From: Aquarana catesbeiana
Lineage: Eukaryota > Chordata > Amphibia > Anura > Ranidae
Direction: 5' to 3'
DNA length: 64,000 nt
Assembly (NCBI RefSeq): GCF_042186555.1
Contig: NC_133329.1
Coordinates: 188,887,206 to 188,951,205, forward strand
The first letter of the stretch is position 1; the number at the start of each line of letters is the position of its first letter. Below are positions 10,568 through 21,206 of this stretch, piece by piece. The position numbers were made by a program, and so were the translations under genes. Under the pieces are notes generated by a model that saw nothing but the letters and a program-made list of their open reading frames with translations, searched no databases and was not told the origin of the DNA.

Positions 10568-11743
10568 ATGAGATATTGGGACAGGAATCGGAAACCAGAT
10601 TCTCGAGAGCGAAGGATGCTCTCGTCGACGCTGTGTCAGCTTCTAAAGCAGTGGGATAGGCTGGAAAGATATAATGTACTCTTATACCGAAAGGCATGTG
10701 TTCCAGGGGAGCCACGAGTTATTCATCAACTGATTATCCCTCAATCGGAGGCCTTAGAGGTTTGTCAAGTCTTTCACCATATTGGAGGACACTTCTGTGC
10801 AGAACGGACGTAGGCCTTTATTCATAAGTATATATTTTGTCCAGAGTTATCCAAGTGGGTGCAGAAGGCATGTCAGGGGTGTAAGAGTTGTGCCATCCAC
10901 AAAGGGAGAACAGGGAAAACTACCCCTTTGGTGGTGAGCACAGGAGAACCCTTTGAATTACTGACCATAGACTTTCTGACAGTGGCTGACACCTCTTCAC
11001 TGTATCGCTATGCCTTGGTGTTTGTGGACCACTTCTCTAAGTTCGCCATTGTGGTGCCAACTAAAGATCAGACTGCCGCCACCACAGCTAAACTGTTCTG
11101 GACCCATGTAGTCCAGCCCTACAGGTGCCCCAAACGGATTCTGTCTGACCAAGGGCCAAACTTTGAGTCCAAGGTGTTTTCTGAACTGTGCCGTCATAGT
11201 GGTATTCGGAAGTCTCATACTACTCCTTACCACCCCCAGGGAAATGGAGCCTGTGAACGTTTTAATCGCACATTGTTGGGATTGATTCGCACATTAGAGC
11301 AAGAGCATCGAGAACGTTGGCCACAGTATGTAGGAGATGTTGTTTGGGCTTACAATCAGACTTTGCATCAAGCCACTGGTTATACTCCCCATTTTTTGAT
11401 GTTTGGGCTTTGTGGCCGTTTACTGGTGAATTTACTTTTGGAAACTCCAGAGCCTATTACGTCAAGGACCCCAGAGGAATGGGTCCAAGATCACTGGCAC
11501 CGCCTGGATCAAGCCAAACAGATAGTACTGGGAAAGCACCAGGATTTAGCCGAGGAAAGTACTGTTCAATTGTTGCCACTTACACCAGGAGACAGAGTCT
11601 TGGTGATGAATCCTAAACACCTGAGGGGCAGCAAGCTGGAGCCCAAGTGGGAGCCCTGTCCATATCAAATCAAGCAACAACCTTTCCCTGGGCGTCCTGT
11701 GTATGATCTGGTTTCAGAGAAGCCGGATGGACCTCACAAGTGA
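10568..11743 (+). pseudogene. pol: Gypsy-1 integrase, core frame intact
   Basis: The zinc-binding N-terminal part is in 10568-10813 (HH... in VFHHIGGHF) and is cut by one TAG. The following frame, 10859-11743, is uninterrupted for 294 codons. It contains CQGCKSC, catalytic Asp38 (IDFL), Asp97 (LSDQG) and Glu133 (ACERFN), a perfect D-x35-E spacing, then a C-terminal PKHLRGSKLEPKWE segment like the GPY/F module. Integrase would join element DNA to the genome. It is the best preserved piece of the element, but has no start of its own and belongs to the polyprotein. Confidence 0.9.
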
Positions 11744-12175
11744 CTGCATCGCAATCTCCTTCGTCCCTGTGTGTTCAGTGCTGATTCACGAATGGATAAT
11801 CCTATTCCTGTCTTTCCCCCATCTGCTAGATGAGACAACAGCCAGGATGTCCTCAACAGTGACTTTGCAACCTGGTACATGCCCCCTCTGCCGACGGTAG
11901 AGACCTTATCCCTAGCTGGGGGAGATACAGAGAACCAGGCTGCTGCTACTGAATGGGACTTATCTGTGAGGGAGCCAGATGTGCACGGTGCCCCCACTCA
12001 TGAGGAGGATGAGCCTCTTATGGATGAAATAGCGCCTACCGATCCTGTTGTTGAGGAGGGACAGTGCCCTGCTACCTCGGAAGGAGATGGACATTTGGAA
12101 GTCCTGGAGCCTCCCTTACCAAAGCGTATTACCAGGGGACTGAAACCTGTCAAGTATTCTGACTATATGACTTGA
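11744..12175 (+). pseudogene. pol: Gypsy-1 Pol C-terminal acidic tail
   Basis: After the integrase frame the reading shifts; 11879-12175 is open for 98 codons. It is rich in Glu/Asp/Pro and ends in a basic RITRGLKPVKYSDYM segment. Many vertebrate gypsy Pol proteins end with a low-complexity tail like this, so I read it as the end of Pol rather than a separate gene. No chromodomain signature is present. Confidence 0.55.
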
Positions 12176-12265
12176 ACTGTTATGTATTGCTTGTTTTTCG
12201 TGCTTGCTATATTATTGCACTGTGTTAATTACCTCTCCCTAGGTACATGCAAGGGATTGCAATTC

Positions 12266-12281
12266 TTAAAGTGGGAGGGAA
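12266..12281 (+). promoter_or_regulatory. Gypsy-1 polypurine tract
   Basis: The purine run taaagtgggagggaa lies directly before the 3' LTR start TGTAGG, where plus-strand DNA priming takes place. Confidence 0.75.
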
Positions 12282-12475
12282 TGTAGGCAGCTGTAGTGCA
12301 GGGCAGCCTAGCTGGCTGCAAGAGGAAGTGGGTTAGCAAATGTATATACTCTTCAGCCGATTTAATATGTTTATGTGTACATATGTTCAGAGCTATTTGG
12401 CATCTATAATTGTCTCCAGCACCATTTTGGCCTGGTGTCCTGATAGGACAAGCAAATCTCGGGAGATTTGGTCGG
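12282..12475 (+). repeat. Gypsy-1 3' LTR, truncated
   Basis: It matches the first part of the 5' LTR (tgtaggcagctgtagtgcag onward) with a few substitutions and a small deletion near 12430. Similarity ends after gagatttggtcgg. The remaining ~560 bp of LTR are absent. Confidence 0.85.
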
Positions 12476-14183
12476 CCATTTACACCCTTAGAAACCCTGA
12501 ACATGGTGCTTGGTTTTCGGGGTCCCATACGCGGCTAGGCTCCCAAAAAGTCTCACACATGTGGTATCCCTGTACTCAGGGGAAGCAAAAGAATGTAATT
12601 TGGGGTGTAATTTCACATATGCCCAAGGCATGTTTGAGCAATATATAATTTAGTGACAACTTTGTGCAAAAAAAAAAAAAATTTGTCTTTTTCCCGCAAC
12701 TTGTGTCACAATATAAAATATTCCATGGACTCGACATGCCTCTCAGCAAATAGCTTGGGGTGTCTACTTTCCAAAATGGTGTCAATTGGGGGGGGGGGTT
12801 TGAACTGTCCTGGCATTTTATGCACAACATTTAGAAGCTTATGTCACACATCACCCACTCTTCTAACCACTTGGAGACAAAGCCCTTTCTGGCACTGAAA
12901 AAATACATGAAGAAATTTTTTTTTTTTTGCAAGAAAATTACTTTGAACCCCCAAACATTATATATTTTTTTTAAAGCAAAGGCCCTACAGATTAAAATGG
13001 TGGGTGTTTAATTTTTTTTTCACACAGTATTTGCGCAGCGATTTTTCAAACGCATTTTTTTTTGGAAAAAACACACTTTTTTTTAATTTTAATTCACTAA
13101 AACACACTATATTGCCCAAATGTTTGATGAAATAAAAAAGATGATCTTAGACCGAGTACATGGATACCAAACACGACATGCTTTAAAATTGCGCACAAAC
13201 GTGCAGTGGCGACAAACTACATACATTTTTAAAAGCCTTTACAGGTTATCACTTTAAATTTACAGAGGAGTTCTACTGCTAAAATTACTTCCCTCGATCT
13301 GACCTTCGCGATGATACCTCACATGCATGGTGCAATTGCTGTTTACATTTGACGCCAGACCGACGCTTGTGTTCGCCTTTGCGCCTTTTTTTTCTATATT
13401 TTTTTTTTGCTTTTTTATCTTATTTTTAAACTGTTCCTTTCATTTTTTTTTAATTTTTTTTATTGTTATCCCCTATTATAGCAATAGGTTGTGACAGGTA
13501 CTCTTTATTTGAAAAAATTGGGGTCTATTAGACCCTAGATCTCTCCTCTGCCCTCAAAGCATCTGACCACACCAATATCGGTGTGATAAAATGCTTTCCC
13601 AATTTCCCAATGGCGCTGTTTACATCCGGCGAAATCTAAGTCATGAAATGCTCGTAGCTTCCGGTTTCTTAGGTCATAGAGATGATTGGAGCCATTCTGG
13701 TCTCTGATCAGCTCTATGGTCAGCTGGCCGAATGGCCGGCTCCATTCTCGGGTTCCCTGTTGGGACAGGAGAGCCAGAGAAAACCATGGAAGACTGTGGG
13801 GGGGGGACATTCCCTCCCACTGCTTGTAAAAGCAGTCTAGAGGCTAATTATTATATTATTATTATTATACAGGATTTATATAGCGCCGACAGTTTACGCA
13901 GCGCTATTAGCTGCTGGGATTGCTTTTACATGAAAGCCAAATGCTGGCTGAAAAGAATGATACCAAGATGATACCTAAACCTGCAGGCATCATTCTGGTA
14001 TAACCACTCAAAGTCTAGCAACATACCAGTACGTTGCTGGTAATTGTTGGGCATATATTGTAATCTTTTTTTTCATGCAGCCTGTGGGCTGAACGAAAAA
14101 GAGATTGATCGGTGGGTATGCCCACCATTAGAATACCTCCCTTCATCCACCCACTTCCAATGATGGGCATACATGCACCATTT

Positions 14184-14272
14184 ATATATGCCGAAGCATG
14201 GGGGCATCCACCCGCAAAAGGTAGGAGCAAATCGCTCCTCCGCCGCTGCTGCCCCCATGCTTCGGCATATAT
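14184..14272. repeat. Perfect 23-bp inverted repeat (hairpin)
   Basis: The arm at 14184-14206 (atatatgccgaagcatgggg, then gca) is exactly complementary to 14250-14272. The 43-nt loop contains a second small stem, ggagc...gctcc. It could be part of a cryptic foldback element or a structured end of the piggyBac element. Confidence 0.8.
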
Positions 14273-14656
14273 GCTTTTTTTTTTAACTGTGGTGATGAAA
14301 TCACCTCTGACAGCGCTGGAGTCACGGCTTTATGTATCGTGGGAGCAAATGCTGTTGCTGTCAAGATAAATAAATCCGCGCTGCAGCTGAATGGCGTACC
14401 TGAAAACAAAAAAATGGTTAACAATAAAACACAGTAAACAGTAAAGTATAAAAAAATTAAATACCTGAAAAGCAAACATGATAAAACATAATAACAATAA
14501 AACATTGTAGAATAGAATACAGTAAAAAAGAGCAGAACAATAGAGAGAGAGTAGAGAGAGAGAGAACAATAAAACAACAACTATTTTTGGTTTTTTTATT
14601 TTATATTTTTTTGTGTATTTTTTTTTTTTTATAACTAACTTTTGTAACTGTAACCG

Positions 14657-14968
14657 CAGGGCTTTTTTTCAGGGGGAACTTGGTGGAACTCAGTTCCACC
14701 ACCTCTGGCTCAGACCCTTTGGTACCTGCTCACCACAATCACTTGTATACACAGAAATCTGGTTTCTGTGTTTACAAGTGATAGATCTGCACTCTGTATG
14801 TAATGCAATCCTGGTATTTAATGCTCCTTTAAGACCCTCCTACTGTTTTCGTGAAATTTGACTGAACACACCCACTATTTGATGTGATTTGGAGGGTGTG
14901 TGTAGGGGGAGGGGTTTGTGGGGCCGTGGTTAAGTTCCAGCACCTATTGTTTGAGAAAAAAAGCCCTG
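14657..14968. mobile_element. Non-autonomous hAT element, 312 bp
   Basis: The ends are CAGGGCTTTTTTTC and its inverse complement, and an exact 8-bp duplication tgtaaccg flanks it (14649-14656 and 14969-14976). It carries no coding frame. It sits downstream of the piggyBac transposase, so it landed after that element. Confidence 0.9.
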
Positions 14969-15074
14969 TGTAACCGGTTCCAGGTACGGGTCTCTCAAAA
15001 TGCGATAGCATCTTGGAAGACTCTGTGAAAGTGTGCCAAGTCTGTGCAATGCTGTATCCTACGCTAAAACTCAA

Positions 15075-16979
15075 CTATTGTATGGTAGCGCTCAAAACAT
15101 TCACCAATGCAAGACCAGGATTGTCAGGACAGGAGGGACAATAATAGCTGGTGTCACGCCTATATCCATGCTTTCTACAGACACGACATTTTCTTTGGGG
15201 GGCTCATTGGGTAGGGGTACTCTGGAGGACATAGGGAAAATGCCTCTCATGCAGCCGGCTTACTGCATTTGGTTGGGGTAGGTAAGGTAGAGCACCGTCT
15301 GGAAACAGAAGGGCTCTGACGATCCCTTCTTGGAATTTAAGGAAGAATCCAGTTCATCCTGAAGCTCTGTATAGCACATGAGCGCTCAGCAAAGCCAATT
15401 GAAATAAGTATACAGACACTTTTTTATACCAGCATCTGGCCTTAAGGGCAATTAGGTACGGCGCCAACAACTGGTCGGGGTTTCTCCACAACACCAGTCG
15501 CCGTAGTAATTTGGACAGTCGTGTCTACATGAAGGGAGGTAAGAAGGAAAGCATTCTTATTATCCCTCCACATCATAGCGAGCAAGTTATTACACTTCAA
15601 GCAGGCTCTCTCCCCCAGCCTAAGATGGGAATCTACAAGCCGCTGGGGAAAGCCCCGGCGATTAGATCGCACAGTGCCACATGCTCCAATCTGATGATCA
15701 AAAAGGTGACTAAGAAGTGTCACGCTCGTGTAATAATTGTCCACATACAAATGGTACCCCTTTCCAAATAAGGGTGACACCAAGTCCCACACAATCTTGC
15801 CAGCGCTTCCTATGTAGTCAGGGCAGTTTGTCGGCTCTATGTGACTATCTCTTCCCTCGTAAACCATAAAACTACATGTATAGTCTGTGGCCCTGCACAG
15901 AGCTTATACATCTTGACCCCGTATCTGGCACGCTTGCTGGGAAGGTACTGTTTGAATGACAAGCGGCCAGAAAACTTAATCAGGGACTCATCAACACAGA
16001 CAACTTGATGGGGAGTAAACAAGTCTGCAAAACAGTGGTTAAAGTGGTTTATGAGGGGCCGAATTTTGTAGAGCCGATCGTATCCAGGGTCTCCACGAGG
16101 AGGACAGAGTTCATTGTTGTTGAACTGCATGAACCGCAAAATCTGCTCGTATTGTGCCCTGGCCATGGAAGCAGAGAACACGGGCATATGGTGAATTGGG
16201 TCAGTGGACCAATATGACCGCAACTCACTCTTTTTGGTTATGCCCATGAGGAGGGAAATGCCCAGAAAGATCTTAAATTCGGAAACCGTAATTGGTTTCC
16301 AATCTCTGGCAATGGAGGACTGGGGAATAGTGGCGATGTGTTGACCAGCGTACAAATTGCTTTGGTCCACAATAGATCTATAGAGATCTTCAGTGAAAAA
16401 CAGCGAATAAAAATCATGTGACATAAAATCAACTGTTTCGACGTGAATGCCGGGTTGGCCAGTGAATGGGGGAAGTACGGGTGCTGCAGAAGTGGTGGGT
16501 TCCCAATTAGGATTGGTGAATGCAGCAGGAAGGGCACTATGGGCACGACGGGCCTGTGTTCGTCTTCTTGGTGGCAGTGGGACACTACTTGTGCTTGCCA
16601 CCTCGCCATCTTGAACTGCACTTATAGGACTCGCCACGTCACCAAGTGTTACTGCAGTGCTGGATGTACGACCAGGGTGTACTTGGCTGCTGGTGCTTGC
16701 CAGTTCACCAGAAGGAATAGCGACGCTAGTACTTCTCTGCTCCATATGACAGCCCTGCGGTTATTGCACCTCAACAGCAGAAGAAGAAGATTAGGGTCTG
16801 GTACGCCTGACCTTGGCAGGGACCACAACTCCGTCGTCAGAGCTATCTGTCATCGAGCCGCTGCTGTCTACAGGTTCGTATTCTGAGCCTGAATCTGGCA
16901 GATGAGTGACTTCCTCTTCACTATCTGTCATGCTCAGAAACGTGTAGGCCTCTTCACTAGTGTACCTTCGATTTGCCAT
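15075..16979 (-). pseudogene. PiggyBac transposase pseudogene
   Basis: The chosen start is the Met of MANRRYTSEEA at 16979. An acidic Ser/Asp/Glu-rich N-terminus is followed by two in-frame TAA codons (near 16792 and 16765). The DDE domain then has VCVDESLIKFSG (first Asp at about 15990). A 2-bp insertion-type frameshift follows near 15896-15903. The second Asp is in YVDNYYTS (about 15740). At about 15470 the stretch that should hold the third Asp (GGVD motif) is deleted and the frame shifts. The C-terminal Cys-rich finger CRVCRKHGYRRDTSYYCPSC can still be read before TAG at 15075. The protein would cut and paste at TTAA, but cannot work as it stands. Confidence 0.9.
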
Positions 16980-18256
16980 TTTGGGCTCTAAATTTAGTGG
17001 TACACTAGTGAGACTCACAGGCGAAAAAGCTCCTGACTGTTAGCGACTGTATCAAAACGCTACCAAAAAACTGTTAGCGATCGCAGGGATCAGGCCTGAC
17101 TCTGCGAATGCCGCAGTTATGTGTGTTTAGTGTTTTGTAAGTGACAATGATCAATCGATACTGCACTTGGGTGGGCTGGGCGGAGGGGCAAACCGCAGGT
17201 GCTAGCAGGTATCTGGGCTGGTCCAGCTAACACTGCATTTTTGGGAACCCTAAACTGCTGGGGACGCTAGTATAGATATGATCGGATCAGATATTTATCC
17301 ATTCAGATACTATACCACTAAGGGAGGTGTATGCTGCGTGCGTGGGTGTTAGCGGTACTGGCACTAACCTGACGCTGCCTGGGGCGGCGCAGACCCTATC
17401 TGACCCTAATACCTAACTTATATCACCCGCCGGGCGATTAGGGGGTTAAACCTTTATTAGGTAATAAACGGCGGGTGCCCTGGCACTATAAAAAATGAAC
17501 TAACCAACGTCACCCGTAACAGTTATATGGTGATCACTGGGGAAAGGGTTAACTAGGGGGCAATCAGGGGGTTAAAACCTTTACTAGGTAGTATACTGGG
17601 GTCCCTGACGCTATAAAGCGCTGACGGTGAACCTAAATACTTACCTCCCTAACTAGCGTCACCTGTGACACTAATACAACGATCAGAAAAACGATTGCTT
17701 AGTGACACTGGCGACGGGGGGTGATCAAGGGGTTACAACTTTATTAAAGAGGGTTAGGGGGTACCCTAGACCTAAAGGGGCCTAACACTAACTGCCCTAC
17801 CACTTATAACTGTCACAAAATGACACCAATGCAACAATCAGAAAAAAAAAAAAAAAACTGCTATTGGTGGCACTGTGACAGGGGGGTGATTGGGGGGTGA
17901 AAAGTGTGCCTGCTTGTTCTACTGTACGTGTAGTGTTAGTGCAAACTTACTTGATGTCTTCTCTCCTTGGAAGCCGAAACGATAAGGCTTCACGAGGAGA
18001 GATTACATCAATTCCTCTGCCGCTGTTTACATTACAGCAGCAGAGGAAGCATTCCATTCGCCAGGAGCAATCGTGAGGAGGTGGCCATGAACCAGTGGCC
18101 TCCCCCTCACCTCGGATCACTCCTGCCGATAATCCGACCGCCGCAAGCACTGGGGGGGTTCCGATCGGGCAGGCAGGGACGTACAGGTAAGCCCTTATGC
18201 CTGCCCATGCCATTGTGCCGACGCACATCGGCGTGCGGCGGTTGGCAACTGGTTAA

Positions 18257-18552
18257 GGTCAATGGGACCTTAAAAAAACTAAAAATGACCTGTTTAGCAG
18301 CACTTTCAAAGCGCTTTTAAGGCGCATTGGAAGTGCTGGCCATTCATTTCAATGGGCAGGGGCATTTTGGGAGTGCTATTTATAGCACTGCCAAGCTGCC
18401 CCAAACATGCTGCTTGCAGGACTTTTTCTAACGTCCCGCAAATGCACCGCCCGATTGTGAAAGCACACCAGGAGGCAGTTTGCAGGTGCTTTTTAGAGGC
18501 TATTTCTAGCGCTAAATTGCCTGAAAAATGCCTCAGTGTGAAAGGGGTCTAA
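18257..18552. repeat. MITE-like repeat fragment with gtgtgaaaggggtct end
   Basis: It contains several gcgctttt/aaagcgc inverted motifs and ends in cctcagtgtgaaaggggtct. The inverse complement of this end is similar to 6744-6764, just left of gypsy-1. The two may be the separated halves of one element interrupted by gypsy-1 and the piggyBac. Family not assigned. Confidence 0.45.
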
Positions 18553-19330
18553 GGTGGGGCTTATGGACAATGGACACAGTCCGTATAAGAACAGGAAGAA
18601 GGAAAAAAAAACCTTTATTGATCGCACCAGGCTGACCACTGATGACATCTGAAAGACGTGACTATTCTCGCTGAATTCTTGCAAACCACCATTCTTATAC
18701 AATCATACTACAAACATTATCTTTGAAGTGGTGGTGAGAGCTAGACAAAGTATCGCTACTAACTTTTCTTTCTTCCAAAATCTTATTAATGGTATTTTAC
18801 TTAATAATCTGAGTGTATTTAGGGGCCTACTTACACTACCTGAGCGCTAAGTTACTTAAAAGATAATACAATGAATAAACCAATAAAACAACATGAGAAT
18901 TAACATAAAAATTTACATAAAAAGCAGCCACTGAAATTTGGTGAAATAATTAATAAACTAATAGTATCCAGTCCAGATGCATATGTTAATACACCATCAA
19001 ATACTATAGCAACTCTCCTGTCAGTCCATAATCTGACCGGCATTCATATGGTTGGATCATATAAGAAACAGATGAATGACAGTTGGTGATTAAAGTCCAG
19101 ATAGCAGATGGTGGTCCTAGTGATTAATAGAAAAGCGTGCACCATACACCAAGATCCAAAACTTGTGCATCACACTCCCCTAGGGGTTCAAACTCACCAG
19201 ATATCAGTATATCTCAAGCCTTGAAATTCTCATATAGCAGTCATCCAAATAGCAGGTATGATCAGAGCTGCGTAACACTTCCACAGGTAATCAGACATAA
19301 AAGAAAAAACTCCACATAGCATGATCCTGT
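18553..19330. other. Unassigned sequence
   Basis: About 780 bp, mostly AT-rich, with no gene or transposon end I can support. Confidence 0.4.
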
Positions 19331-20062
19331 TGTCAGGTCACCTGTATCCAGGTGACAGATGCACCCTGTTGGGGTCAGGAGTGCACCGCTATGATAGTGG
19401 ACCCTAAGGCTGACTGCTGTGAATGGAACTCGGGGTGGTTCAGGAAGGCAGGTCCCCTGGAGCCACCAACATGGATCCCACAGTGAGTTAGAGCATAGAT
19501 TCCCCAGGGCGCGGAGTCTAAGAGCCAGCAGGTGTTCACCAGAGCCTCTAGTGGTGAGGATGGACTGGGCTTCAACTGGCTCCAGGTCGCAGCCCCCAGG
19601 GTCTCCCAGCTCACGCTCATGGTAGGCTATAGGAGGATGGAGAGGAAACAGCAGCCCAGGACAGCAAGGGATAGTAAGGAGGTAGCCAAATGTCGGGGCG
19701 ACTAGCAGACAAGGATAACAGAGAACACGCCAAAAGTCAGGGTCACAGGCAAACAGGGATAGTTGAGAATGCGCCAAAGGTCAGGGTCACAAGCAGACAG
19801 GGATAGTCGGGAACACGCCAAGATCGGTAACAGAGACAGAGACAAACTTAAGGCAAACAGGAAGCCAAACACACAATATTGCACGGCAAGGCAGGCTTGG
19901 AGAATACGGTGTTAAATAGTGGTTCCTGTTGAGGCTAGGGTGGAGCCACACAGAGGGAAGATTACTTAAGCATGCAGGTGTGAGAGTACAAGCCTCAAGG
20001 CTGATACACAGACCAGGTAAGAGACAGACAGGTCATGAATGTATTACTGCAAGGTCATGACA
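19331..20062 (-). mobile_element. Solo LTR, 732 bp
   Basis: It starts TGTCAGG and ends ATGACA and is flanked by an exact 5-bp duplication cctgt (19326-19330 and 20063-20067), as for a gypsy-type insertion reduced by LTR-LTR recombination. A unit like ggtcacaggcaaacagggatag is repeated at about 19690-19815. By analogy with the related LTR at 60324 (TATTTAA followed by a CTTCCTGTTTGCC-like segment), transcription would run on the minus strand. Confidence 0.85.
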
Positions 20063-20889
20063 CCTGTTTACCTTTTATTGCAGTCCCAAACCTCCTTTAC
20101 ACAGTACTTACAAACAGTAAGCATCAACAAGCAAATGAAATAGGTAAGCGTCAACACCAGTCCGTTGAAGTGAGGATCAACCAACTATTATAGGAGCAGC
20201 AAACACTGATCAATCCTGGTTGTCTCTCTCTGGTGGTGACACACAAACGTCACTTCTGTTTGCCATAAGGTCACTCTCTGACGTGTTTCATCATTACATC
20301 TTTGTCTGAGGGTACCCTCAGGGGATTTTCAACTAGGCTTTTGGGTGCTGCCGCTGCCATTCATTGTAAGGTAAACCAGCAGTGAAGCCTTTCGGCTTCA
20401 CAGTCGATTCCCTACTGCGCATGCACAAAGCGTGCTGTGCTTTACAACTAGCCCTGCGGAGGAAGGAGGAGGGGGACAACACTTCCGAGGTGCCACGGCG
20501 CAGTCTCCTGAAAGTAGGGAAAAGTCGAAAACAGGTACCTGTTCCCCCCTCGCCCCTGAAAGGTGCCAAATGTGGCACAAGAGGAGGGGGAGGAAGCAGA
20601 TAAGCAGAAGTTCCACTTTTGGGTGGAACTCCACTTTAAGAACACATTTAGTTATAATTGTTTCTGCTCTTTTCAGTGGTTTCCTTCTTTCCTTCGGCTG
20701 CAGAAAGTGGGAAATTGCTTAGGTGTGTTCAGGGTATTTTAAATTTTTGCTATCTTTGGGAAATCACGGTTCATCGCATTTTTTCTGTATATCTGCTTGT
20801 GTTTGCCTTTGAAATTCAAAAGTAATTGCATTATTGTATTATTGTTCTTTAATAGTGTTTGAAGCATAAATCACCAGTAATTTGGTTTT
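20063..20889. other. Unassigned sequence with a probable dispersed repeat
   Basis: The part at 20335-20640 contains a gtgaagcctttcggcttcac palindrome and an end ttccacttttgggtggaact. I remember similar sequence as a widespread ranid repeat, but there is no TSD or coding frame to classify it. The rest shows nothing clear. Confidence 0.35.
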
Positions 20890-21035
<146 letters not shown>

Positions 21036-21206
21036 TGTAAATATACTTGAATATTAATAAATTATCTTTATTTATTAATCTAGTTGGAAGATATTTGTAT
21101 ATTTGGTAAGAAATCACCATAGCTTAAAGAATTCAGGAAACCCTCCACTGACAACCAGTGACGCTTGCACGAAGCCCGCTCTCTCAAGATCTAAAAACAG
21201 CTGATA

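Larger units (their letters stand above)
6765..12475 (+). mobile_element. Ty3/gypsy LTR retrotransposon (gypsy-1), 3' LTR truncated
   Basis: The order is 5' LTR, primer-binding region, gag with a CCHC knuckle, protease, RT, RNase H, integrase, a short acidic tail, polypurine tract and a partial 3' LTR. This is the canonical Ty3/gypsy order with integrase after RNase H. I see no chromodomain. The first ~190 bp of the 3' LTR match the 5' LTR closely, then stop at about 12475 where a piggyBac-like sequence begins. Because the right end is lost, no TSD can be tested. Multiple stops and frameshifts in gag and RT make it non-autonomous. Confidence 0.92.
12476..18256 (-). mobile_element. Decayed piggyBac-family DNA transposon
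   Basis: A piggyBac-type transposase pseudogene on the minus strand (15075-16979) is embedded in long AT-rich flanks. The right border is taken at TTAA, 18253-18256, next to a terminal GGCAACTGG; TTAA is the piggyBac target. The left border is not clear: the region from 12476 continues the same low-complexity style, but no matching terminal repeat was found, so it may be truncated where it meets the gypsy-1 LTR. A run of A/T tracts at 12660-13450 and a hairpin near 14.2 kb belong to the flank. A 312-bp hAT element interrupts it. Confidence 0.65.

Noticed and set aside
11879..12175. Separate 98-residue acidic protein gene
   Set aside because: It lies between integrase and the polypurine tract of gypsy-1 and is best read as the Pol tail.
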